This document shows, piece after piece, positions 18,374-28,576 of a stretch of DNA of 64,000 bases. Source of the DNA: Leishmania infantum JPCM5 (lineage: Eukaryota; Euglenozoa; Kinetoplastea; Trypanosomatida; Trypanosomatidae); NCBI RefSeq assembly GCF_000002875.2, contig NC_009403.2, forward strand, positions 64,501 to 128,500, given 5' to 3'. A program made the translations under genes and the position numbers. The notes below the pieces were generated by a model, which was not told the DNA's origin, ran no database searches, and worked only from the letters and a program-made list of their open reading frames with translations. The first letter of the stretch is position 1, and each line of letters begins with the position of its first letter.

Positions 18374-20902
18374 ATGATGAGTCTGTCGCCGAGTCGTGGT
18401 GGCCCGCAGGCCGCCGGGACCACTGCTGTGGAGACGGAGGTGCAGGAACTGCTTTCGCGGGAGCTGTCCTCGCGCAATGCGGATGGCGATCCGGATGCCA
18501 CGGCCCTTCTCGTCGAGCACATCCGCCGTGGCAACGGTGGCGCTGTCCTCGAGGGGATCCGTCAGAACTTCAAGTACAACCCGCCCGCGACGCAGATCTG
18601 CATGGTGACTGTGATGGATCAGTGCCTCATGCATAGCGGTCCGCAGTTTGCTGTGATGCTGTCGTCGGAGAAGTGGACGGATCGTCTGTTCAAGGTCGCC
18701 AAGACGACCACTGCGAATGAGGTGCGCGAGAAGATTATCTGCACTGTCATCAAGTGGTACCAGCGCTACCACACGAGCGGCCACCAACGTCTGATGCAGC
18801 GCTTTCAGCAGAGCCGCGTCCTCGGTGAGCCGTTTCAGCGTATCTTCACCAGGATGGTCAAGGACCAGCAGCAGCCGCGTTCTACTAAGTCTCCTCAACG
18901 CGACTTCACCACCCTCAACGCAGCCAACCGCAACGAAATCCTCGACACGGAGGAGACGATTCTGCTGGAGTGTCAGGGCGATCTGGCCTCTCTCGAGTAC
19001 GCACTGGAGCATCCGCAGATTCTCCCGGATACCGAGATTGCAAACGAATGCAAGGAGCACAAGCTGGTGTGCATGCGCATGCTCGAGTCCGGACAGCACG
19101 AGCGCATCGCAACTGAACTGATGAGTCTTATCGAACGTTTTTCCGAGGCTCTGAGCCTGTTCGAGGCGATGACCGGCATCGACGTCGGCGAGGGCGATGC
19201 CGCCAAGCGGCGCGCCATGGCCGACAAGGATTTGGAGGAGACGGATAGCGACGACGACGACGAGCAGCGGCTGCTGCGCCAGCGCCGCAGAGGTGTCAAG
19301 CGTGCTGATGCGACTGCGGTGATGATGCAGGCACAACAGGAGACGGAGAACTTGGTTAACCGCGAGCGCACGGAGGCGCTGCAGCTGCGAGCGCAGCTGG
19401 AGGAGCTGCGCCAGAAGCACGAGGAACTGCAGAACAAGTACAAGGACGCCAAGGCGAAGAACAAGGAGGCCGTGGGCATGCTGGAGCAGTACGCCCAGCG
19501 CGTGGAGATGCTGGAGACGGGTGCCAACGGAGCCAACTCCCACCTATCACCTCTGCCAGTGCTGGGTGCCACCTCGCTTGGCGCGCTGGGCTCTGCTGCC
19601 GGTAAAGGCTCCATGTCACCGGCGCTCACCGCAAACATGCGCAGCTTCTTGGCAGCTGTTCGCAAGTCCCTGCGCGAAATCAAGGAGGTGTACTGCACTG
19701 ACCTCTCTCAGCAGGGCCGATATTATTCAGCGCAGATTTCGAACGCCATGGCCGCCATGATCCAAGCGAGCGACATGGACCGCGAGGCCGACCGCAAGGC
19801 ACTGCAGTGGACGCAGGAGCTGTACAGGCGGGAGGTGAAGCTGCGCAAACAGTACTACAATACCATTCAGGAGCTGAAGGGCAACATCCGCGTGTATTGC
19901 CGTGTGCGGCCGATGCTGCCTAAGGAGATCGAGGGCGGCTACTCGGACGTCATGTCGTACCCCACGCAGGACGAGGTGAGGTTCATCGACGCGAGCGGGC
20001 GGCCGAAGCTCTTCGAGTTCGACGAGGTATACCCGCCGACGGCGCCGCAAGCGCGCGTGTTTGAGGACACAGCCCCGCTTATCGATAGCGTCGTCGACGG
20101 TTTCAACGTCTGCATCTTTGCCTACGGCCAAACAGGCAGCGGCAAGACCTTCACGATGAACGGCACTGAGGGCGAGAACAAGGGCATCAACACCCGTGCA
20201 CTCGAAAGGCTCTTCGAGATCATCGAGGAGCGCAAGGAGACGGAGGCTTCTACCGTGACGGTGTCGGTGTTGGAGATTTACTGCGAGCAGATCCGCGACC
20301 TGCTGGCCACGAAGAAGGAGGCGGCCGGGCTGACGTACGAGGTGAAGCAGGGCGGGCCGTACGGCACGTATGTGACGAACCTCAAGGAGGTGCCGGTGAC
20401 GTCTGCGGGGGACATTGACGGCATCATGGCGACCGCGCAGACGCACCGCAGCGAGGGCATGACAAACATGAACGAACACTCGTCGCGGTCACACATGCTT
20501 CTGTATATCATCGTGCGGACCACGAACAAGCAGACGAACATGCAGGGCTACGGCAAGCTATCGCTGATCGACTTGGCCGGTAGTGAGCGCGTGGACAAGA
20601 GCGGCGCGGAAGGCCAGCGACTCAAGGAGGCCGTGGCGATCAACAAGTCGCTGTCGGCACTTGGTGATGTGATTGCTGGACTCGCTCAGAACTCCAAGCA
20701 CGTGCCCTTCCGCAACTCTGCCCTCACCTTCCTGCTCCAGGACTCCATGGCCGGGCAGGCAAAGGTGCTCATGTTTGTCTGCGTGAGCCCGGCTAGCTAC
20801 AACGCCAGTGAGTCTAGCAGCTCGCTGCTCTTTGCCTCTCGTGCCCGCGGCGTCGCCTTTGGCCAGATCAAGAAGAACGCCACGACAGAGAAGGCATCGT
20901 AA
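18374..20902 (+). CDS. Kinesin-14 (C-terminal motor) with N-terminal VHS domain and GAT-like segment
   Basis: The 842-residue protein is predicted to be a minus-end-directed microtubule motor. Residues ~14-150 read as a VHS domain: an N-terminal acidic helix, an alternating helical pattern with a Met-Asp-Gln-Cys helix and His-Ser-Gly-x-Gln-Phe turn where VHS proteins have Leu-Asp-x-Cys and Cys-Gly-x-x-Phe, and a V-R-E-K-I-x-x-x-I-x-x-W helix. Residues ~185-275 are helical and GAT-like. Coiled coils lie at about 310-385 and before the motor. The motor begins with the kinesin-14 neck (Gly-Asn-Ile-Arg-Val-Tyr-Cys-Arg-Val-Arg-Pro, from 503) and has the P-loop GQTGSGKT at 585-592, the N-x-x-S-S-R-S-H switch I and the D-L-A-G-S-E switch II. 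All motor residues look intact. VHS domains bind ubiquitin or sorting signals on endosomes, so a vesicle-transport role is inferred. It may correspond to the T. brucei KIFC1 type, which I cannot verify. An ATG-ATG pair starts the frame. Confidence 0.85.
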   Translation: MMSLSPSRGGPQAAGTTAVETEVQELLSRELSSRNADGDPDATALLVEHIRRGNGGAVLEGIRQNFKYNPPATQICMVTVMDQCLMHSGPQFAVMLSSEKWTDRLFKVAKTTTANEVREKIICTVIKWYQRYHTSGHQRLMQRFQQSRVLGEPFQRIFTRMVKDQQQPRSTKSPQRDFTTLNAANRNEILDTEETILLECQGDLASLEYALEHPQILPDTEIANECKEHKLVCMRMLESGQHERIATELMSLIERFSEALSLFEAMTGIDVGEGDAAKRRAMADKDLEETDSDDDDEQRLLRQRRRGVKRADATAVMMQAQQETENLVNRERTEALQLRAQLEELRQKHEELQNKYKDAKAKNKEAVGMLEQYAQRVEMLETGANGANSHLSPLPVLGATSLGALGSAAGKGSMSPALTANMRSFLAAVRKSLREIKEVYCTDLSQQGRYYSAQISNAMAAMIQASDMDREADRKALQWTQELYRREVKLRKQYYNTIQELKGNIRVYCRVRPMLPKEIEGGYSDVMSYPTQDEVRFIDASGRPKLFEFDEVYPPTAPQARVFEDTAPLIDSVVDGFNVCIFAYGQTGSGKTFTMNGTEGENKGINTRALERLFEIIEERKETEASTVTVSVLEIYCEQIRDLLATKKEAAGLTYEVKQGGPYGTYVTNLKEVPVTSAGDIDGIMATAQTHRSEGMTNMNEHSSRSHMLLYIIVRTTNKQTNMQGYGKLSLIDLAGSERVDKSGAEGQRLKEAVAINKSLSALGDVIAGLAQNSKHVPFRNSALTFLLQDSMAGQAKVLMFVCVSPASYNASESSSSLLFASRARGVAFGQIKKNATTEKAS

Positions 20903-23900
20903 GTGGTAGAGGGCCGTAGGGAGGGAAGCGAAAAAGAATGAATGAGATATTGACACACGCGAAAAGTGGCGTGAGATCGAGGGCGAGGGACATAGGATCA
21001 GGAAAGGATGCGCGTGAGCACACCGAGGGGCGAAACTTGGTGGCTGGCATTCGAACTTGCTCATGCTATTGCTGTGCTGTGTATGTCTTTTCGGTCCCTT
21101 CTCTCCCACTTCTTTCGAGTTTGTCTCCTCTGCTTCAACCATTGCGCGGAGAGGGGCGTGCGTGGTGGCCTCTCTTCCCCTTGCTCTGGGGGTCTGTTGT
21201 GCGCACGTGTGCAGTAGTGTCGGAACGCGTTAAATATGATGCTTAGAGAAACAGGAGAAGGGAAGATCGCTGCGGAAGCGAAAAGGAAAGACAGATGAGT
21301 ATATACAACCCGCCACCTGCACCTCCACTTCCCTTCAATACCTTCCCCGCCTTCCCCCTCCTTCCCCGTGCTCTCACACGCACACACGAAGGCACAGGCC
21401 GATACCTTCCTCCTCCTCCTCTCGCTTCTCCCGTTTCTCCGCGGCTCAACTTGCGTGGCGGTTCCCCTCTTCCTGTGTGACTTTGTCAGAAGGTGAGGGG
21501 TGGGGGGGGCGTAGCGCCAGTTTATCTGTTCTTGCGTCAGCGGTTGCACGGCTCTCTTGCCCAACAGATTGCTTTCCTTCCCCCTCCCGCCGCGCATGTG
21601 TTGCGGTCTTGCTGCTCGCTCTCGTTCTTTGTATCGTTGCTTGCCTTTCTTCTCTCTCGTGGCTTTTTTCTCGCATTTCTGCTTGTTGTTTGCGGTCGAA
21701 CGTTTTTCTATTGTTTCACTCCCCACTGGCGGTTGTGTTTAGCTCTCTGTTCTCTCTCTTTGTGTATGTGTGTCACGCCCGTGCGCTTGGTCTGTTGTCT
21801 TCAGTGCCGCACCTCTCCCTCTCACAAACTCGCCCTCATCTTTCCCGTCCTTTTTTTTTCGGGCCTCTCAGTTCCCTCTTGCCTTTACTTCCCTTTTTGT
21901 TGTGCGTGCGTGTGTGCTCCTCGTATGCATTTCGGTACTGATTCGACTTGCTGGTGTGCTTGCGTGTGGCTTGCGTTTTTTCTGATCTGTTATGCGACGT
22001 TTTTCGCTCTTCTTATGATGCTTGTGTGCTTGCTGTGTGTGTGTCTGTCGTTCTTCTTCGGTTTCGAATCGAGTATGGCAAGTGAAGTGGCTCTGTTCAA
22101 AAACGAAGAAATCGACGAAAGAAGGAGAGGGGCGAAAAGGATATATATATATATTTATAACTATATATACATCAGTAGGCCGTGTTACTTATCCGACGTC
22201 CACGCACACGTCCGTCTCACATGGGTGTTTGAGTAGCACGCAGCAACAGGCATAAAAATCGCCGATGTGTAAGCGATCTAGTCGCCTCCGCTTTCTGTTG
22301 CTTTTTCTTTTTCGCTCTCCGGTGCACAAGACAAGTTAGAGGCTAGAATGCGTGTGCGTCTGCCTTTGTCGCCTGCGGGAAAAGCTATAGGTGACGTAGA
22401 AAGTAACGATACACGGGAACAAACACCTTGAACAGTGCACATCTGTTCGGCGGACGGCGTTGGGTCGCTCCTCGCCTCCTCAAGCGCAAGGAAAGGGTTG
22501 GTTGATCACGTCGATGCGTTGGCCGTGCTCTGTGCAGCTCTCTTTCTGCTCGGCGTGCGCTCTTGCGAGGCTCGGATCCTCTTCCCTAGGCTTTGGGCTC
22601 AGACGCTGACGTTCGACGTACACCTGTGCGGTCATTGCCCCCCCCCCACCCTGTGTTCTCCCCTACTCCCCCAAAACTCAACAAGGCGCGTGAAATGGTT
22701 CACACGGGCTCCTTTTTCATATCCTCCTCCCTCTCCCTGTCTTCCTGTTGCCTCTCGCTCTGCACGCAACTACAAAGTATATCCGAAAGCAAACAAAACA
22801 CACACACAGACTCATATACCCCCCCTCCACACACACACACACACAAAGAAGAAGCACGGAAAGTCAACCATAGCAAGAAAAAGCAGTTCTTACCATTATC
22901 CATCCCTGCAGCAAGAGAGAGAGACAGCGGGAGACTCCCTCCCCCTCCCCCACACACACTCTCCCGTGTGCTCTGTCCGAATCAGCGCACACACACACAC
23001 GTTTCCCCTCACCACTTCAGACAGGTCCAGAGCACAGATCAACTTTCAATTCGCCCTTTTTCTACCCCCCCTCCGACAACAACAGAAGAGAAAACAAGAT
23101 TGAAGTTACTTGCATCGCAAGGACGCACAAGACAGCCTACTTATTGCCGCACCCCACGCCTCTCCGTCTGTCCGCCACTGCTACTTGATAGCGCATTTTG
23201 CTGTTTTTGTGCGTGCTTGCGTTTGTGCTTGTCTGCCTGTCTCGTATCTGCCTGTCCGTCAAAACTTTTATTTTTGGGAGCTGATTCTCGTGTCATCGGT
23301 ATCTTTCCATTTTCCTCATACACAGATACACACAATCCCCCTCCCCCATCGCGGCCCCTCACCTCTTCATCCTGCTGGCGTCTTTCGAGCCCCGCACTAC
23401 CACCACCACCATCACCCAACCCACTCTCTCTGGCTCACTCCCTCTGCATCTCTCTATATCTGTGCCATTCACTTTGAAACAAAGCGGTGCTTCTTCTCCC
23501 TCCCCACTCGCCTTCCTTTCTGCCCCCTTTTTTTGCTCTCCTTGTCAGTGTTGTGCTCCCTTTTTCGTGTGTGCCTTCGTTTTCTCTGTGTCTTGCGTGC
23601 GCCTCTCAGCCGATTCTGCGTTGCCACTCTCTCTCTCTCTCGCTCTTCGTTTTTTTTTTATGTTTGCTCACTTGCCTCCCTTTCGTTTGTGGGTCTCTCT
23701 CGCGTTATCTCTTTGCACTTTTCACTCTCATCTCTGCTTGGCCGGTCTTTCGGGTTCACAAGAATTTGTCTATTTTGCCTTCGCTGTTGCCGTTGGTGCT
23801 GACGCTGGTGCACCGCCCGTTGTTTTCACCCTCCCTCTCCCTTTCCCGTTAGTCTTTTCTCGTTCTAGCCCTCTCTGTTTCTCTCTCGCATCATCTCTGT

Positions 23901-24749
23901 CCGTCTACCTTGTTGTCGTCTGGCAATTGATTGCCATTACCTCGTTATTGTTGCTCTCGGCCTTTTCATCATCGCTTGTGCGCACGCGTGTGTGTGACTC
24001 TCTCTATATCTGCTTCGACCACGTTTGAAATTGCAAGCGTGTCTCCCCGAGCAATCTCTCCATCAGTCTCTCTCTCCTTGTCAGAGTGGGTCTCCTTCTT
24101 GTCGTTGTCTGCGCGCTGGCACTGGCGCCTCAGTTTGTGTGCTCGTGCGTGCGCTGTCTTGTATGGTTGCGCGCGTGGGAAGGTACGAAAAAAGGAGAAC
24201 GTAAAGAGAAAGAGCGAAGGACGGCCTTTCTCCCTCCACACTTCCCTTCCCTCCCCCTGCCCCCGTGTCTTGTTTGCCTTGCGTAGCACGGCTGTGCTTC
24301 TTTGTCTTTTTGAACCGGAAGTGCCTTCTATACACACGCCCCGCCCTTTTCTGCGACTCGTCAACGCCATTCCTTTGTGCCCTTGTTCTTTTTCTTTTCT
24401 TGTTTTCGTCGACGGCGCCTGTTGCCCGCATCCCTTTCTCTCTCTCAATCCCGCCATCTGTGCCTGTTGCCTGTGCCTTGCCTGACTGTTCTCATCCCCT
24501 CCCTTCGCTCTCGTCGAACCACAGCAGCGTAGCCGATAGCTTGAGGACAAGCACAGTGCCGTGGGCCACAAGCCGCTAGCTCCGCTCCAAAATCCAAAAA
24601 GAGGAAATCGCTACACGGCGCATATCCTCCTAGCGATCTCACACGAACTCAAACGCCCCTTCACACCTCCAACCCGCTCATCACCGACATTACCGACCAC
24701 CTCAGGCGCAATTCCATCCGAAGCGAAACAGTCGAACGAATACACATAG

Positions 24750-24791
<42 letters not shown>

Positions 24792-27700
24792 GAACAGCAG
24801 CAGCGCCGCGTTGTCGCGCTGACATACGCGCACAAAGAAAAAGGCGAAGCAACGAAACGAAAAAAAAAACGAACAGCAAAGGGCAGGGCGACAGATCCCA
24901 CATCAGGTAATCAGAAAAGCAGGAAGAAAGCGTTAAGTGAAAACGCGATACCGCAGGAGTCGTAGAACAAAACAAAGAACGAAAACGAAAAGAGGGAGAA
25001 GAACAGCGGGGCTTTACACAGACACATTCACGTACTCAAAGTAGTGTGCGCCGAAAAGAGAGATCAGGTCCCCTTGTCTTCTTTTTTTTTGCGCATCTGA
25101 ACAAACTATACAGGAACTTGTACATACTAGTGTTGGTATTTTCTCTTCCTCTGGCGCCTCTTTTTCTCTTGGCGTTGTCTTCTCTCCGCTTGTCAGTGCA
25201 GAGTCGCCTGCCATTCACTCTCCCCTCCTCCTCTTGTATATTGTGCCTTGTGACTCTCTCCCTCTCGGAGTTTGTGTGGACGTTCGGTGATCTCTTTCGA
25301 CAACCCCTCTTTTGTTTTGCGTGCCGGGTTTTCTCTCGTAGCTTCGCTCTTTTCACGCGTTTTTTTTTTGGCTTTTCCTCTTCCTCTTGAGCATACACCG
25401 TTGCCACGGCGCGTGTGTGTCGGTGTGGCCGCATCGTTTCTGTCCACTCTGCCTCTGCCTCTCTGTACGTCTGTGTGTCGACGGGATTCGATTGCTTTCT
25501 TCGCTGGACCTCTTCTCCTCTCCCTCACTCTCCTCTTCCGCTCTGCATCTCTCCTGCCACTGTGGCACTCGAGGGTGTCACTCTTTTTGGTTGTTCGCCT
25601 CTTTGTTGTCTCCCTCTGCAGCATTGTGTGCTGACCGGTCGTCTGTTGTGTGTGCGCTGCTGTGTGGCGTCGTCCCTGTTCCTCGTTTACTGTTCTTTTT
25701 TTTTCTACACCACACTTTCCGTTCTTCGCATTCGTTTCTCCTCTTTCCTCTCTACGCCCCCTCTTCATCTGAGCGGTTTCAAGGATTGTGCGGCTTGCCT
25801 CTCTCTCTCTTTCTTCCCTCTCCGCCTTGCCTGCACTGATAAGAACGCACACATATATATATGTATACAGCTCCCTCTATCTCGTTCTCTTCTTTTGCTT
25901 GTTTTTTTTTCGTAATCCGCACATAAAGCTCACGCCAAGTTGCTTTATCTCTAGTAGAGACAGAGAAGACGAAAAACGAAGTAGAGAAAAGTAAGCACGA
26001 AAGAGAGGCGGAAACTGCTCTCGTTGACTTAGGCCACCACCACCATCACCACCCTTTCCATCTCTCTGGCTGTGCATCTATCCTCTCCTTAGTGGTGGCG
26101 TTACTGTGTAAGCTGCTGCAGGTCATCTCTTTACGTCCTCTCTATTTCTCTCCGTCCCCTTCGGCTCCTTTGCCTCTGCGCGTGCGCGTGTGTTTTTGTT
26201 TCATTCTTTTTTCCCTTTTTTGCCCTCTCCCCCTTCCCCTCTCCTCCCCCTCCCCCACCCACGCAAACACACACTCACGCCCCACATCGGTCTCCCTCCC
26301 TCCCTCTCCCTCTGCCATCATCTGTGGGCCTCCTTTCTTTGTCGCTCGCTCTTCCCTTTTTTTTTCTCCCTCTTTCACAGGATCACCTTTTAATATAAAG
26401 ACACAACGAAGCAACGAGCGGAATAGAAAGGAAAACAGCCTCACTGTACACACAAGTACAGACACACACACACGGACACGGAGCACCCAACCGCATATCA
26501 TCACGCCAATTATATTGTTTTCTTCTGTTGTTCGTGTGAGTCTTCTTTCCTTGCACGCCGTTTTCATCTCTTTTCTTTCCAAGTTTATGCAAGGCTGACA
26601 CTACGCTCTATTTATCACCTCTCCTTCCCCCCTCTTGACTCTGCCTCTCTTTCTCTCGCTTTTTCTTCTTGGCGTTGCCAGTCTTATACCTCTTGCTCTT
26701 GTCGGTGGCCTCGTGTTTGTGTGCGTGTGTGTCTGCCTGTGTGTTCTGTTCGTTGTTCGCTGTCCTCCACACACCTCTCTTTGCGTCTTATTTTTCTTTC
26801 TTAGTCGCTTGCTTTCAAGAGCAGCTGCTCTGTATTTGTTGTTGCTGCTGTCTTCGTTCCCCTGTTCATCTTCGTTTCTCTGCTGCTGCTTGACTTTCTA
26901 TCTGAAGGTGCACTGCGGTGGTGCTGCCGCCCTTAATTGTGGGTTGTTGCTTGTGCACGTGTGAGCAGCAAAGCATTCCATTCTCTTCTTTTCCATCGTT
27001 CTCCCTCTCTCCTCAGCACCAACCACGGAGAACGGAAAAGAGAGCCGTTCACGCTTCTGCTGTGTATGCGTGCCGCAGGTTTATCGTCGTAAGCGGTTTC
27101 ATTGAGATACCACTCCGAATACTTTCATAGACGACGAGGGAAAAAAAACATAAGACACGCGCTCCACTCCTGCAAGTGTGTGTGTGTGGGCGCGCGCGCT
27201 GTTGTTGTTGAAGCGACGCCTTGATTGTTTTCGCGCTTCGCGCAGTGCTTGCTTTGCCTTCCGCCTCTTTGCGCTCCTCTGCTTTCTCCCGTTGCTCTTC
27301 CGGCTCATTGTGTGGGCGTGTTCACTTGGGTATTCGAGGAAAGGGGGGGGGTGCTCCGGCTCTCCTTTCCACATACGCACATACACAGCATATAGAGTGC
27401 AGAGGGTGCACTATAGAAACCAGGCGCGTCGGCGCCCGTGCGTCCGTGCATACATTCGCTTTGAGAGCGGCGCATAATCATTGGTGTCTCTTCCGCATAA
27501 TTCTTGTTGCTGCCGCTGCTTTTATTATTAGGCCCGCTATCGTTGTGCGCGCGTGATTGGGGGAATTTGGCGTTGGAAGTCCCCCTCCTTTTTTGGGGGT
27601 TTCTGTATCCAAGCGTGCATGCGTGTCTGTGTCCGTCTGCATCTGCGTTCGTGTGTGTCTCCTTTCCTTTCCCTCATCCTGTGATGGTGGGCTGATCTCT

Positions 27701-28576
27701 TCTCGCCTTTCTGTTCTTCTATTTATATTGCTGTCGACGTGATCCGGGATCGTCCTTCTGCATCATAGTATTGTCTCTTGTGTTGTTGATCATCATTTAC
27801 GTTTGTTCTCGTCTTCATCCCACCCTCCCTTTCCGTGTTTGTGTGCGTGCGTGACGGCCCGCGCTTGCGTTCCTTCCATTTCGCTCGCTCTCTCTCGTTT
27901 TGTCGACACCAGTAACCGGCATCAGCTCGCCCTGCCTCGTCTCCAGGTCTTCTTTCCTTGAGAAACGTCTGCGTTCCCCCCCCCTCCCCCCGACTCCCCC
28001 CGCACCGCCTACACCGACAAGCGTCCCTTTTCTCCTGTGGGCACGCAGCAGTGAAGAAGATTTCCGCTGTTCCTGCGGGTTGCCTGCGCGTACGTGGCTG
28101 ACACCCACACCGACACACCACTCTTCAGCGCGGGCTTTGTTGCACCCAGTTTTGTCCGTTGTGGCACTTGTTTTGTGTGTGCTTGCGTTAGTCTGTGCCG
28201 TTCTCTCGCTTCCTTCCTTTTCGCCTTTTCATCTTCCGCTCATTGCGTCTCCGTGTCTTCGCCTCGTCGCCGTCTTCGTCTCTTTCTCTGTCACCCTTCC
28301 CGTCTTTTTCGCTTCACCCGTTGCGTGTCGTCTTTTCTTTTTTTTTTCGCGTCGTCCGCGATTGCGTTGCGCCTCGTCGGGTGGTAGTGGTCGTGCCTGC
28401 TTCCGTGGTGCTGTCGAAGAGACGTTGACGATTATTTCGCCTGTTTCGTTCCCCATCGGCTTGCGCTGCGCACAACTGCGGCGAAGGAGTGCGCCCCCTT
28501 TTTTGGTGCGTTCTCGCCCTGTTCTTTCGGATCGTCTTTCTGTATCTTTGACGGCCGCCTCCCTCATCGCGTCACC
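20903..28576. other. 7.7-kb gene-free, pyrimidine-rich spacer
   Basis: No convincing gene in 7.7 kb. Open frames up to about 290 codons exist on the + strand, but they are runs of Ser, Leu, Pro, Phe, Cys and Thr dictated by C/T-rich DNA. The spacer contains a TA-rich stretch (22140-22168), a (CA)17 array (24755-24788), an A/G-rich island (about 24590-25020) and dozens of pyrimidine tracts. It must hold the kinesin 3' UTR and the 5' region of the next gene. A non-coding RNA or a lost gene cannot be excluded. Confidence 0.6.
24755..24788. repeat. (CA)17 microsatellite
   Basis: An uninterrupted CA dinucleotide array of 34 bases within the A/C-rich part of the long spacer. Confidence 0.95.

Noticed and set aside
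18341..19543. Minus-strand open frame of 400 codons
   Set aside because: Leu/His/Arg-rich antisense shadow of the kinesin gene.
24755..24788. (CA)17 array as a telomere-like or origin signal
   Set aside because: Simple dinucleotide microsatellites are common in Leishmania spacers; nothing else nearby supports a special role.
21493..25915. Several + strand open frames of 150-294 codons in the long spacer
   Set aside because: They consist of Ser, Leu, Pro, Phe, Cys and Thr runs, overlap each other in different frames and follow directly from C/T-rich DNA.
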